Positions 44,005 through 56,869 of a stretch of DNA of 64,000 nt are shown in pieces. The notes below the pieces were generated by a model. It ran no database searches and had not been told where the DNA came from. It saw only the letters and a list, made by a program, of their open reading frames with translations. The stretch's first letter is position 1. Every line of letters starts with the position of its first letter. The stretch is taken from contig NC_063256.1 in assembly GCF_019578655.1 (NCBI RefSeq), positions 31,296,342 through 31,360,341 on the forward strand, read 5' to 3'. The translations under genes and the position numbers were made by a program. Source of the stretch: Ricinus communis. Taxonomy: Eukaryota > Streptophyta > Magnoliopsida > Malpighiales > Euphorbiaceae.

Positions 44005-45445
44005 AACATTTTATTCTATGGTCTTAAATATCCCAAAACAATCATCTTCATTCGAGTCATCATCTAAGTCAATGGCTACAGAACTGTTGCTTGAAGAGGA
44101 TGATGAGGCTTTAGACTTTCCTTTAGAGGAGGCGGTTTCTGACAACTACTTGATTAGTTGTAGAAAATCTTCTTTTATTTGAGCTGCCTCCAATTTTGGA
44201 AGTATAAAAGACTTATATGCCAGGAAGGTAGTTTGTTCTTTAGGTGCTGTCAAGAAGCTATTCTTTGTAAGAAAATTTTGGACCATCTTTGAAGATAGCT
44301 TTTCTTGGTGGTTGAATTTGTCCCACCATTTTACTTTGAATCTATTGGTAAGTATGACTTCTCCATCTACTGCTTAGTTGAAATGGAAATACCACACACA
44401 CACCCAAGGGAGGAAGAAGTTTGAATAAAAATAAAAGCAAGGGGGGAATTGTCTTTCTATTTTGTTCGGTTTGTAATGAGCTTTAAAGAGGTTAAACAAG
44501 GGGAGTACTTCTGGAACATTACCATAATAGTTCCACCATTGTTTAAGCCAATAAGGGACTTTTAAAGTTTGGATTGTGCTAGTGTCGAAGTAGAAAAGCC
44601 AAGAATGGCTTTGTCCTTCATTTTGCAAGAGAGAGGTATTGAACCAGGCTTGCTGGTAATCCCAGTAATTAAAGGTGGTACTGAGACTTGAGGGGTAGGT
44701 GGTTGGGAAAGATCTTAAAGAGTGTAATTCCATTCTCCAATCTGAAGGATGAAGGATTCTTTGAATAGCACAGGTGGAATAAGCTGGGTCTTTATGGTCT
44801 TTCTGTTTTTTGAAATGTTTAAACTTTGCAAAACCAGTTACCTCTAGGATAGACTGGTAATAAGACTGAGTTTTAGCCTTATTCCAGGGTTTAAAATACC
44901 ATCCTGGAGGAAAAACTTTTGAAACTAATTTTGAGGGGCTTTCTATACAGAATCCTTCCTCAATAGTTAAAATTTTTTGGAAATTTTATTTTTCTATATA
45001 TTCATTAGCTTTAAAAAGTTTTGTTTGAGACAAAAATATTTCTTGTGAATTTGGTTTTGAAATGCTTTGAGAGTTGTGAGATAGGTTTTGTGAGAAAATC
45101 ACTATCTCAGGCTTTGAAAGAGGGATAGGGAGTACACCTTTACCCTTGGTTGAAGAAGAAGAAGACTTTGGAGAAATCTCTGGCTAGACTTCAGCCACAG
45201 GTTTTGTCTTTGAATATTCTTCGATCATTCTCAAAAACTCGGGAGGTTGCTGTGCAGCCATTCCTGTATTTGAAATTGCTTCTGACCTGGATCTTCTTGG
45301 CTTTTGTTTATTTCTTTCTGGATGATCTCAGTCCAGGTTCTTATTGGCTTTGAAGAGGAGGGAATAATCTTCTTTTTAGGGCTTTGTTCAGCTTTTGAAT
45401 TTGCTCTTGGCTTTTCTTTTTTATTGCTTTTGTTTTATGTGGCAT
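44005..45445 (-). pseudogene. Viral ORF2 of the main minus-strand unit
   Basis: Continues directly from RNase H of the same unit. The start region is near 45440 and the end near 44005. Recognised segments: the basic/Glu-rich N-terminus, a PPGWYFKPW-equivalent near 44880, MELHSLRSF at 44733, DYQQAWFNTSLLQNEGQ, IPYWLKQWWNYYGNVPE and LPWVCVWYFHFN (44733-44374), then the acidic Ser-rich tail near 44100-44010. Stops and frame changes occur throughout. It is the same family as the copies at 38166, 41955 and 51712. Confidence 0.7.
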
Positions 45446-47400
45446 TGTCACTCCTATTTTTGAAGGAACTCTATGGTTAGAAAGTATGGTATTGAATTTG
45501 AATCCCCTCTTATGTATTCAATTTCAAAATAAAAAACAGAAAGAATAGCTTGCCATCTGGCAAAAATTTGCTTTGAAGCTATGTTTTGAACATTTTTTTT
45601 GCAATAATTCTTTTACAGATTTACAATCAATCCTTAAAAAAAAATTTGTTTTAAAAGATTACTTTGAAACTTTGAAATGCATAGAACTATTGAAAGAATT
45701 TCTTTTTTATGGTTGAATAATTTCTTTGAGTATCATTCCAGTGTGCAGAAGTAAACTGGATAATGCATTCTTTATTGTTTTGAATTTGTTAAAGAATTCC
45801 ACCATAACCTAAATCTGATGCATTAATTTCAACTATTTTAAATGCAGATGGATCAGCTAGATGCAAACATGAAATTTCATAAACTTGTTTTTTAATGCTT
45901 TGAACAATCTTTGTATGCTCATCAGACCATGCAGGGGGATTTTTCTTCAACCTATCATGGAGAGGTTTTGCTAAACAATTTAAATTTGGATAAAAGTCCA
46001 TGATATAATTTAAACTGCCAAGGAATCTTTGCAATTGAGTTTTTGCCAAAATTTTATCAGGAAACTTTGAAGTAAAAGCTAAAGATCTTTCAATTGGATT
46101 AATAGTTCCTCAGGAAATGTAGTGCCCAAGAAATATAATCTTCGTTTGGAATAAGGAGACTTTGGATTTAGAAACAACTAAACCATTTTTCTTAACAACA
46201 TTGAAAAATGTCTCCAAGTGTTTGAAATGTTGTTCCAGAGAATTTGAAAAGATTAGTACATCTCAATATACACAATACATAACTTTGAATAGGGATTAAA
46301 AATATCATTCATAATTTTTTGAAATTCAGAAGGAGCATTTTCAAAACCAAATGGTATTACATTCCATTCGTACTGGCCAAATGGAACTGTAAATGCAGTT
46401 TTTTAATGATTTCTAGGATGAATCTGGATTTGCCAAAATCCTGACTTCATTTCAAACTTTGAAAAAATGAAAGCAGAATGAAGCTTTTGAAGAAGATCTT
46501 TTTTGTTTGGAATAGGATATCTAATCCACTTAAGAGCTTATTTAAAGGATTGTAGTTAATTACCAATCTAGGGGTACCTCTTTCTATTTCACTATTTTTA
46601 TTGACATAGAAAGTTGCACACGACCAGGGGGATCGTGATTTGGTAATTAACCTTTTTTCTCTAAGTCATGGATTTATATCCTACAATATTTTTCAAGGCC
46701 TCATTCATTTGGATGGGCTTGGCTTTGGCAGGGATTTGTCTTTCACTAAATTCCCTTTCATATGGTAAATCTATCATATGTTGCTTTCTTTTCCAAAAAG
46801 CATTTGGAAGATCTGAACAAACTTCCCTTTTGATTTTTTCTTATAAATCAGAAATCCTTTTTTGAACAAAATCATTTTGCAATTGGCTTTAGATTCTCTT
46901 TAAACTCATATCTTGTTTCAAATGGAATAACTGGGTTTGCTTTCCTTTAATTAAAGCATTTATCTCAGAATTATAAATCGAGTGAGCTTTTACAAGATTG
47001 GGATTTCTTTTCTTAGGTTTTTCTAAAAAAGGAAAATGACTTTTAAACCCTTAGCTTTGAAAATGATACCATCTATAGTTACTTTGAAGGGAGTAATCAA
47101 ATTAATGAAAGGAGCCCCAAAATAACTGTTTATTGTAAATCCTTTGTAAGAATGAAAATATTTTTTAAAGCAATGTCTTTGTTTAAAATTGTAGCTTCAG
47201 TTTTTTCCGGCAATTCTAATCTTTGAATTATTAACAAAGGTGAGTCATTCATTAGTCTCTTGATGATATCTTTTAGGAACTAACTCATAATTGATACAGT
47301 TGAGGTATGCTCTTGTATCAAACAAGGCTATAGTTTCTATTTGAAAATCATAAGGGAAAATGAGTTTTATCTGAATAAGATATTTTCTTGAGGTTATTTC
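45446..47400 (-). pseudogene. Viral protease, reverse transcriptase and RNase H
   Basis: Minus-strand reading from about 47400: an aspartic-protease-like ALFDTRAYLNC (Gly of DTG replaced by Arg), a linker with PFINLITPFKVTIDGIIFKA, then RT from about 46880: LPNAFWKRKQ, KFEMKSGFWQIQIHPRNH and TAFTVPFGQYEWNVMPFGFE. The catalytic site region near 46270 reads CIVYIEMY and is followed by a stop, so the YxDD box is lost. Further on come LQRFLGSLNYIMDFYPNLNC and RLKKNPPAWSDEH, and RNase H ADPSAFKIVEINASDLGYGG (46049-45789, the Asp replaced by Asn in INAS). The last part of RNase H runs to about 45450. Many stops. This would be the replication enzyme of the pararetrovirus. Confidence 0.82.
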
Positions 47401-47451
47401 TTTTAGTGCATTAATAAAATTTTCTGGAACATTTTCAGAAACCTCAAGATT

Positions 47452-48720
47452 TTAAAAATCATTTTCTTCATTAGAATTTGATTCATTATTTTGCTTTAGA
47501 ATCAAGCTTTGGAGCAGAATAGAATCATTTTGCTGCTTTTCTTTTAATTTTTTGAGTTTTGTTTTAATAGTTTTAATTTCTTTATGGAGTTCTTGGATAG
47601 TAGGAAGGGGATGCTTTTGCCTTTTTCCTTTTTCTAAAATCACAGAAAGATCATAAGTGTTCTTACTACATAAAGGGATGTGGGTTCAGTTTTTAAATTT
47701 CTTTCAAAACTTGCTTTTAAATTTGGGGGTCATTAATATGCTTGACAGCTTCAAGAAGAGCTTCTTGTTGCCTAGTGAGCATATTAATGTTTTTTAGAAT
47801 CTCATCTGAATTTGACTCAGAGTATTCAGATGAGGTTTTAATTTCATCAATTTGGAATTCTTCCTCGTTATTAGAAAATTCTGATTTAGAGGTTTCAACT
47901 AGAAGAACTGAATTTTTTTTAAAATTTCTTCTCCTATTTGGAGCTCCTGAAGTTTTTTAGAAAACTTATAATACTTTGAAGTATGGCCTTTCTTGCCACA
48001 CTTGTAGCAAGTAATTTTGCTAAAATCTTTTTTAGGATTTTGTTTTATGTATTTTGAAGAAGATGGCCTTTTGTAAAAACTTTCTTTGTTCTCTAGCACC
48101 TTTCTGCTTTTGTGAAAACGTTTTTTCTTTTAAGATTTTGAAAAATCTTCTCTACATTTTCCTTTGCGAGTGGGAGAAGGTTCTATGGGATTATACTCAA
48201 ACTGGTTATAAAAACTACCTAGTTCTTGCCTAGTTTTCTTCATTTTCCATTTGAGCTGTCTTTGAAGCTTAAGATCATGAGAAATTTTTAGTCCTTCTTT
48301 TTGAGTAAGGCTAACTAATTTGCCATAAGTATAGAGATCATAGGAGATTTGGCCACTATGGGTTTCTCTGATAGTATTCCTAACTCTTTCACTTAGTATT
48401 TTAGGTAAACCAGCTAAGAATTTTTCTTTCCAGAAAGGTTGGTTTGAGTCTTCTCTAAGCATTACTCTGGTCAGGAAAGTGTCTTTATAGGCTTGGAAAT
48501 TGCTAGGTTTTTTACAGGTCAGATTGCTGAGAAGTTCAACATTCTTAGTTTTGAGATGAGATGGATCTCCTATGAAGTGGAGGGAAATCGTAAGACTTAG
48601 GGTTGACACAGCATCCTCAATTAGATTTCCTAATTCATCTAAGATAGGGGTTCCTTCAATTGTGGTTTGGATAGCACCTAGGATTTGTAGCTGCTGTGCT
48701 TGAGTGAGATGATAATCCCA
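47452..48720 (-). pseudogene. Viral coat protein with zinc knuckle and coiled-coil linker
   Basis: Minus-strand reading: capsid domain 48609-48130 with YKDTFLTRVMLREDSNQPFW, KEKFLAGLPKILSERVRNTI and SYDLYTYGKLVSLTQKEGLK. Basic linker to 47899 with CYKCGKKGHTSKYYK, a zinc knuckle whose last Cys is Tyr. Then a stop, and at 47643-47452 a Lys/Glu-rich coiled-coil segment (HKEIKTIKTKLKKLKEKQQ) before the protease. The capsid motif FLxGLP is typical of caulimovirids. Breaks lie between each open segment. Confidence 0.82.
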
Positions 48721-51000
48721 CTATCCTTTAAGCTGGCTTGAAAAATCGGCTATAAGGAGTTCAGCTATGGCTCTATCAGAGGTACCGCTTTAGGTTTTGT
48801 AGGCATTTGCTGCCATGGTCATCTGTTGTAAGAGACCAAGAATGTTATACTCAGACATTCCATCTATATTCCATTGATAGACGGAGGAGGCATTGAATCT
48901 AGACTAAGTAAGGACATTATTCCTATTTTCTATGCTTAAGTCAAGGGCAGTAGTTCTAGGAGTATGCCAAGTCAATATAGGGGCTTGCCATCCCAATATA
49001 TTGATCTGAGAGGGTTTTTCAGTAACATTTTCTAGTTTTGAATCATTAGATTCACTACTTTGGGCTTGTTCTATAACACTGATATTCCTACTAGATTGAG
49101 GAGTATCTGGTACTAGATTTTTTGAAGACTCGGAAGTGGATAACTTGCTAAGCTGTTCTCTGACTGCTCTAGCAAACTCAGTTTGCTTCTGAAATTGGTC
49201 TTGACTAGTCTTTGAAATCGATAAGGTTTGAAGACGGGATTTTCAAGTTTCTCTGTTTGAGTCGTCTCCCCTAGATGAGCAGTATTGGAGATTACAGGGG
49301 TCAAGACTGTAGCAGGTCTCTGAATCTGGCTTTCTATCCTAACTAGTTATTTTCCTATTGTGTTAAGATAGGTATTTGAAAAATTGTTTTGTTGAACAAT
49401 ATTTTGATATATTTTTTAAAATCCTTTCTTACTAGTTTGTAAGGTGTGGCTTCAATTTCGTTTTCCCCATAAGGAATGGTTATCTTCCTAAGATGAGGAT
49501 GTTCAGACTGGATGGTTTAGTTTTCTCCGACCTTCCATTATAGGGCTTTGTTTCTAATGTTAACTGGACTAATGACTTTATCTTTGAAAGGATATGAAAT
49601 ACTATTTTCTTTGCAATAAATCTGAAACCAATCAAAAAATATGACTTGGATCTTGTTTTGTATGCAAGATTCATAGTATCTTTCCTGGATACCATCTTTC
49701 TCTTTTAAATTTTTTTTAAAAAATCAAAGTTTTTTGGAATGGTTTTTCTTTGAATAAAAATCTTCATATAAAAGCTTTTTATTAATTTGAAATCATATTG
49801 ATTTATGCTTCTAGATTTTGGGTTATTGCCGATGATGATGGTGAAGAGGGGGTAGAGATAGATTCTATGTCATCATCTTTCTTTGGTTGGCTATCATTGT
49901 AAACAGGTCTTGGGATATTGCTTTGGTAATCAACATTTTATAATGTAATGGTTATGCTTGGCAAATCTGATGTTGAAAATCTTGGCAATGTTTGTGATGA
50001 AATTGGTTCTTTGTAAGGGGCACAGATGACAGAAGGTATATTTGAAACCCTTCCAATATCTATGGTTGAAATTGAAGAACTATCATAAAAAAAGCTAAAG
50101 GAAATTGATTTTCTGTTAAATTTGAGCTTTACTTTCCCATCTGGAAAACTAGGTTATGTTTCTGAGATTAGTGTTTAGTTTAGTCTATTTTGGAGATTCG
50201 GGTTGGGTTGCTCCTTTGAGTATCCACTCTTCTAGAAGTGTGATATCTTTCCATTGAATGGTCTTTGGAATAGTTGCATTGGCTTTAGAAATGTCTGTTT
50301 GGAGGAATAAGGTGTCTCTTTTTGGTGAGTGAAGCTTGTGTTTCGAACCAAAAGCATGGCTTTGTAATGTATTTTAAAAATCAAAGCTATCGGGATAGAC
50401 CCTTCAAGCATTTTGTAATTATGCATTTTAATCTAGAGAACAATACTCTTTAAAACATTTTTATCATTTAAAGAAATTATAATGTTTGGAAAACAATTGA
50501 AACTAATAGGTCCTTTATTAAGACTTGACTCGACTGTTCCTAACAGAGAATCATAAAAATTTGTAAACCTAGCATCCAAAGATTGCTAAGATGGAAGTAT
50601 TTAATCCTTCTCTAGTAAGGGGTTTTATTCCTACCTGGACAAGACCTATGTGGATGTATTTGTACTCTTTTTCTTTATGTTTCTGAAGGGTTTTTGGATT
50701 TAGAAGATAGATTTCTTCAAAAGGCTTTAAAATTTGGATATCTCTTTCTTCAGTTTCAATGGTAAAATCTATTTTGAAGATAGGAAACTTTGAAAACTCA
50801 TAAATTTGCTTCTTTTGAATCTTGGGTATTTCCCAATATCAATATGCTTTGTAAAATCCTCAATAGTGATTTCTTCATTATAACTAAACCTTTAGATCTT
50901 AAAGATTCAAAGGTAGAAGAGTTTGAAAAGGAAGACGATCTACAGAAAAGTAGTTCTAAATTTATTTTAGAACAAATTAAAATAACTTTATTGTAAACAA
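48721..51000 (-). pseudogene. Viral movement protein and coat-protein N-terminal region, main unit
   Basis: Same order as 39346-41641 but more decayed. Movement-protein motifs lie at about 50990-50400 (KINLELLFCRSS near 50960, the conserved YxHIGLVQVGIKP-equivalent near 50620, LEGSIPIALIFKIHYKAM near 50410). The C-terminal part runs to about 49750. A linker and coat-protein N-terminal region (NVSNTAHLG- and QNNFSNTYL-like segments, 49480-49110; QLKG-like sequence near 48720) join the capsid domain at 48609. Frame changes are frequent. Confidence 0.72.
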
Positions 51001-51593
51001 ACATGAACCAAGCCACCAGATTTACTGCCCTTATGTTAAAAACGGGTCTTACTATTGTGCATAAATGAACAAGTTTGTTCAATAAAGATATAATGCAATT
51101 GTTTAAAACTAGTTTAAAATTTTTTCCATGCAAATAACCTTCTCTTCCTAAGGACCTTGTTGGCTCTGATACCAATGGGGTAAGGTTTAGTAAATAAAAA
51201 TATGTTAAAGAAAATGAAAAAGTTTTTAGTGTGCAGGATCCTCAGACGAGGTAAGCACAAAGCATACACTTGTTATAGAAATATACACAATGAGTAGAAG
51301 GAAACAACAAGTTTTTATTAATAAACAAATATACAAGCTTTAAAATGAAAGCTTTAAAAAGAAATATAACTTACAAGAGTTGTAGAATACAAGAGGAAGG
51401 GTTTTCTCTCTCAATCTCAATCACTTTTTTCTCACTATATTTCTAATGATGTGTAGAGAACTTGAAGGGGCTTCATTATTTTTCTGAAATGGAGCAAAAA
51501 TTGTCTACCATGCTTCAAAATAATGGAGTCTTCATCTTTTTCTTTTCAAAAATAATAGTGCGGAATCTTTTGTCTTTTTTCTTTTGACAAGAC

Positions 51594-51630
<37 letters not shown>

Positions 51631-51711
51631 TTTTTGACCCACTACATAAAGTTACTGTGGGCCGCCATTCCTGGTTCTCAGCCCAAGGGCTTTACAAGGT
51701 TTTTGAACATT
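51001..51711 (-). promoter_or_regulatory. Viral leader and intergenic region of the main unit
   Basis: The minus strand carries TGGTATCAGAGCC at 51175-51163. TA(n)GA(n) lies at 51595-51630, where a promoter TATA would be expected. Poly(A)-signal-like AATAAA motifs occur near 51320. Confidence 0.65.
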
Positions 51712-52535
51712 TTATTTTATAGGCTTAAATATCCCAAAACAATCATCTTCATTCAAGTCACCATCTAAGTCAATAGCTGTAGAGCTGGTGCTTGAAGAGG
51801 ATGATGAGGCTTTAGACTTTCCTTTAGAGGAGGCGGTTTCTAAAAACTGCTTGATTAGTTGTAGGAAATCTTCTTCTATTTGAGCCGCCGCCAGTTTTGG
51901 AAGTATAAAAGACTTATGTGCCAGGAAGGTAGTTTGTCCTTTAGGTGCTAGCAAGAAGCTATTCTTTATAAGAAAATTTTGGACCATCTTTGGAGATAGC
52001 TTTTCTTGGTGGTTGAATTTGTCCCACCATTTTACTTTGAATCTACGAATAAGTATGACTTCTCCATCCGCTGCTCGGTTGAAATGGAAATGTCACACAT
52101 ACACCTAAGGGAGGAAGAAGTTTGAACAAAATAAAAGTAAGGAGGGGAATTGTCTTTCTATTTTATTTGGTTTGTAATAAGCTTTCAAGAGGTTAAACAA
52201 GGGGAGTACTTCCGGTATTATGGTTTTTGGAACATTACCATAATAGTTCCACCATTGTTTAAACCAATAAAGGATTTTTAAGGTTTGGATTGTGCTAGTG
52301 TCGAAGTAGAAAAGCTAAGAATGGCTCTGTCTTTGCTGGTAATCCCAGTAATTAAAGGTGGTACTGAGACTTGAGGGGTAGGTGTTTTGAAGGGTGGTTG
52401 GGAAAGATCTTAAAGAGTGCAATTCCATTCTCCAATCTGATGGATGAAGGATTCTTCGAATAGTACAGGTGGAATAAGTTGGGTCTTTATGGTCTTTGTA
52501 TTTTTTGAAATGTTTAAAATTTGCAGAACCAGTTA
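51712..52535 (-). pseudogene. Viral ORF2, C-terminal two-thirds
   Basis: The last 91 codons are open (51987-51712): KNSFLLAPKGQTTFLAHKSF, EEDFLQLIKQFLETASSKGK, a serine run and EDDCFGIFKPIK with its own stop. Upstream (52000-52530) the Trp/Tyr-rich middle is recognisable but broken. The copy is cut at about 52535, where plus-sense leader begins. Confidence 0.75.
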
Positions 52536-52536
52536 C

Positions 52537-52672
52537 AAGTGTATGCTTTGTGCTTGCCTCATATGAGGATCTTGCACATCAAGAACTTGTTTCCTTCTAC
52601 TCATTGTGCATATTTCTATAACAAGTGTATGCTCTGTGCTTGCCTCGTCCGAGGATCCTGCACACCAAGTAT
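52537..52672 (+). repeat. Viral leader fragment, tandemly duplicated
   Basis: Two copies of a stretch running from ACAAGTGTATGCTYTGTGCT to GAGGATCYTGCACAYCAAG (about 52547-52590 and 52619-52664), followed by a short TA run. It is inverted relative to the left edge of the cluster. Confidence 0.8.
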
Positions 52673-52801
52673 ATATATGTTTTGATTTATTTATTATATA
52701 TAATTAATTTTAAAAATTTAGGGGTTATTTAAGAATTCCTAAACTATTCATATTTTTCCAATTTTATCCCATTCTATCATTTTTATCTCACAAATCCCTA
52801 T

Positions 52802-54804
52802 TGTTAGTACCCATTTTTCGGATCAAGATACGGAGGGAATTACGAAAAACTCTATGATGAAAGTTGTTGTCTTCTTGGGTCTCAAGAGACGAAGGATGAG
52901 CGAATCTAAGATTAGTGTTAAGGTTAATCCGACCTAAATCATTTTTTTAAAATCTATTCGGAGTTAATTGTCAAGAAAAATAAAGTTTGAGGGTCAAAAT
53001 GATGGATTTTGCAAGTTCGGGGACTAAATTGTAAACTTTTCACAAACTTCCTATATTTAGAGCCGACTAGCACTACACAGTGCCGATTTGTGTTTTTCTT
53101 GATTCGATGTTATTTTTTTTGACATTTTACGTCCAAATACAAAATCTATAAGGTATTTGACGATAATTGATTGATTTTAATAAAATTTATTTGAATTTTA
53201 AAGATTTGATTTATCGAATATTGGTAAATAATTATCTTCCTCTAGGATTTTCTTAAAAGCTTACCTCTATAAATAGAAAGTGATGACCTAGGGTTAGGGA
53301 CAATAACAACGAACAATAACAATATCGATTAGAAGACTGTGCTTGAAACTCTATGTTGATTTTAAAACAGAAGGTATTTTTGGTAATTAGGGAGCAATGG
53401 TCACTAAGAAAGAACTCAAGATTTGGAAACTTTTGTGAAACAACAGAAACTTTCTCAACACCTCATCTAGCACTGGATTTCCAACTAATCTTTGATTCAA
53501 CTGCGTCAGCATCTCTTGAGACTCACAGAACAATCAACTATGGTGACAACCTGAGAATTACCCAACATACACCATCATCAACATCACTATAGTTTTCATG
53601 TTCTTTTATGTTTTAGAAACATGATTAGGGTTTATTTTTTATTATTTTACATATTTGATGTGATTAGAGTAGGATTTATTATGAATTAGTATGTTGTTTA
53701 TTTTATTGGATTTGAATATGATAATAAAAACACTAGGATTTTTAATCTAATAATATGTCTACCTTTAGATTTAGAATTTGATAGGTCAAATGATTAGGAT
53801 ATTATGATTAGATTTGCATTTTCTTTATAGTTTTGTCATCAGATTAGTTTATTAGGGTTATCTGATTAAAATGTGAAATCCGCCATGTTTGTTCACTGTA
53901 TGTTTAGACTTTTAGGGTTTACATTACTTTATAGAGTTTCTAGTTTAATTTGATGTTATCTATATCTTTTATCTTGTTTCTTTCATGTTTTAATTGATCT
54001 GTTACCTTCTATGCATGTGAATTTGGCTCTAGGACGTGAGAATTGCAAAGAAACTATAGAAACCAGCTTGGAGAAGCTCTAGAGCCGATCAGCTCAATGC
54101 AGAGCCAATCGGCTCTATGCCTTGAGCTGATCGACTTAGCTCACTTCAGCCATGATTTTTGAATTTTTTGGGATTTTTGATGTATTTTTGGCAATTTTAT
54201 ATATTGTAACTTAGTTTTAGAGTTTTCTTTACAAGTTTTAGTTATAGGCCGGGTTGTAATAGCTAGATTTACATTTTGCACTTTATTTTTGTTTATTTTT
54301 TAGTTTAATGTATGTCAAATAATTGTAAGTGTGACTGCTTAATTAAAATGGGACACATAGACTTTAGGTTAAAATCAATGTAGACTTAGTGGGCTTTACC
54401 ATATTTTAGTTAGGTTAGTTAGGCTGTATTAGATTTAGGATCACACAATTAGGCCTTATCATAATAAGTAGTCCATCTAGGATCAAAAGGCTTGTAAACA
54501 TAATTTATAATTGGGCTAGACTAGGAGAGACATGTACATAATTAACTAATAAGTTAGATTAATAATCTTAATATGGGTTGGGCTTAATAAAATTGGACTA
54601 TACTTAAGTGAACTATATGTGTTGTTTGGAATCTGAGAAACGTCACTCATTAGTAAAAGTGTCCCGATGAATTACCTGGGTGGCGACTCCCATCTCCATG
54701 CTAGTCTCAATGACTAGTTGGCATATATTCTTGATTAGGCTAAAAAGCCTTACAGTGTCGTAGTCGCCAAAGACACTTGGGTGCACGCCTGAAACTGCCG
54801 CCTA
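52802..54804 (+). repeat. 5' LTR of the second Tat element (about 2.0 kb)
   Basis: It starts TGTTAGTACCCATTTTTCGG and ends GAAACTGCCGCCTA just before the PBS. Palindromic AGCCGATC units lie at 53061-53090 and 54080-54135. Confidence 0.85.
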
Positions 54805-54807
54805 TAG

Positions 54808-54825
54808 TGGTGACTCCACTAGGGA
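54808..54825 (+). other. Tat primer-binding site
   Basis: TGGTGACTCCACTAGGGA, same position relative to the LTR as the other Tat copies. Confidence 0.8.
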
Positions 54826-55539
54826 TAAAAGAAGCTGATTCTAGTGTATATCTATCTTTAATTTTAATAGATTATTCTTGTATAACTACACCATTTTCAC
54901 ACATTGTGCACTTTGGTCCCTATACCCCCGATGACGTCAGTTAATGGTTCTTTGATTCCACTCCTAGAATTGCAACACTAGCTAACCATCACTCACGAGT
55001 AATGAGTGAATTTCCTTCTTCGCATGGACCTTTAAGTGGGGAGACGAGCCAATGAAGACCACTTTTTACTTTTGGGTGCCATTATCCTTACCCAAAACTC
55101 AGCTCATGGTAATGACCATAGAAATCTCCCTTAGGAATGCTATTGCTTGCTGTATGAAATATTTTTCCTTATAGGTGTCTAAAGCCTAAGTATTAAAGGC
55201 CTTGGCCCAAAATATGTGGAGTCAGGCCCTAGGCCCAAAACACGCAGGCTTTTATGCTTATATTGAGAAACATTGGCTTGTTTATTTTAAATTTACTTTG
55301 AAAGCTTATGGCATGAGCATCGAGTTTACTATCCCCTGTTGATAGAAAGCCCAGACCTAAAATCGAAAGGAATAAAGACTCACCACGAACCGTATGCAGG
55401 AGTAATAAGGTTGGAAGGATGAATTGAATATTATTGCATGTGCTAACCCTTTTCTTTTTCTGTTTTTGTGCATTGCATGTGCATCTTGCATCATACTAAC
55501 CCTTATTTTTTAGCCATATTGATTCTCTTGTAGGATGGA

Positions 55540-56440
55540 AGAGGCAAGATAGTGGGAGGCTGGAAAGAGTACCCATTTCATGGATTTGTACAACGATAGG
55601 CTACAAGTTGAAGAGATCGAAAATGATAAAAGAAAGACTATAAGAACCGATGTAAGGGCAAATTACCAAGCTAGAGGGAGCAGAACCCTAGATGTGAATG
55701 TTGTGTAACAACCGAGGATGTTTTCCAACTTCAAGCAATCTCTTTCTAAAATCTTCGAGAGGTTAGTACAAAATGGCATTGCTCCAACCCACTACCCTTA
55801 AGAACCCACCAAATCCTAACGCACCCGGTTATAAATCCAATACTTATTGCAAACTCCACCAAGCACCCGACCACCACACTGATAACTGTATCCAACTAAA
55901 CTATGAAATCTAAGACCTTATTGATGCTGGAAAACTGACTGACCCTGACCAACCCAGCACTAAAAGAATTCCCTTACTAAACTACAGCGACACACCACCC
56001 TCAAACCCGGTGCCCATGATCAACTCTGACTTCAGCGAAGAGGAGGTTATGAACTCTTTTGAAGACATACCCCAACCAGAACCAGAACCAAAACCATAAC
56101 CATAACCAAGCCACGCCTAAAAAACCTCCACCAAGCTAGGAGCGCCACTATCTGTGGTGTTCCGACATTTAAAATGGAATGGAAAGCTCAAGTCCCAACT
56201 GCCAAAGGATAGTCCTAATCCTCACAATGGCCAATATTGTGAGTATCACCATGCTTTTGGGGATGTGATGGACTAGTACAACATCTTAGGCACGAGATTC
56301 AGGACTTGATTAACTGTAAGGGATGGCAAGTTGAGCAACTTCCTCGGTATGAGTGTGAAAACTTGTTAGGGCAACCTTCAGACAATTCGACTTCAAGGTT
56401 CGATATTTGGGGCCTCCTTTACAATTCGATTTGAGGATCA
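55540..56440 (+). pseudogene. Tat gag, with C-terminal zinc-finger region
   Basis: Gag start region near 55536 (ATGGAAGAGGC, with a stop soon after). The central capsid-like part is deleted. The C-terminal region is recognisable at 55840-56330: NAPGYKSNTYCKLHQAPDHH followed by TDNC, the CX2HX4HX4C-type finger of Tat gags, then LIDAGKLTDPDQPS, an acidic/Pro stretch (QPEPEPKP) and a second finger start (QYCEYHHAFGD) that has lost its last ligands. Stops interrupt it repeatedly. 56441-56640 holds a short reading (TAIAERQFDAASRPLG) and an ATGCATGCATGCAT run; I assign neither. Confidence 0.72.
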
Positions 56441-56869
56441 ACTATTGACCTTGCAGACCTAGAGGATGGACACCGCCATTGCTGAGCGTCAATTTGATGC
56501 TGCCAGTCGTCCACTTGGCCCTGCAAGCCCTTGTGGTCCCTTTGATGAAAACCTGAAAGGAAATTAGTTAGTACATTACATGCATGCATGCATATATTTT
56601 ACATTGCATAAATCATTTTCATATATGCCAATCCTCACCAAGGATGAAGAATTGCCTCCTCGAGGCATCGACTAATCGATGAACGACTCAAACTGGTCTC
56701 TCTAAACCTGAACGGTTATTTGCATTAATGTCACTAACTCTTCAGGAAAAGGAGACATGCAAACACTAAGGAGAATGTAACTTATATATGTGTAAGTCCT
56801 TAAAATGAATTTCGGAGGGAGATAATGCTCCATGGCAAGTAGGTGTTCCATCACATCGTAAGGGCTCCA

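Larger units (their letters stand above)
36588..52672. mobile_element. Rearranged endogenous florendovirus-like pararetrovirus cluster
   Basis: Caulimovirid sequence: movement protein, coat protein with zinc knuckle, protease, RT, RNase H, a downstream ORF2, and leaders with the initiator tRNA-Met site TGGTATCAGAGCC. There are no LTRs and no integrase. The main orientation is minus, with plus-strand blocks at 36866-36945, 37516-39350, 43421-43621 and 52537-52672. ORF2 sequence occurs in at least five places, so several genomes or fragments were joined. The Florendovirus assignment is inferred from the domain order, the extra ORF and the TA-repeat edges. Petuvirus-like is the main alternative. 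Every coding region is disrupted. Confidence 0.85.
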
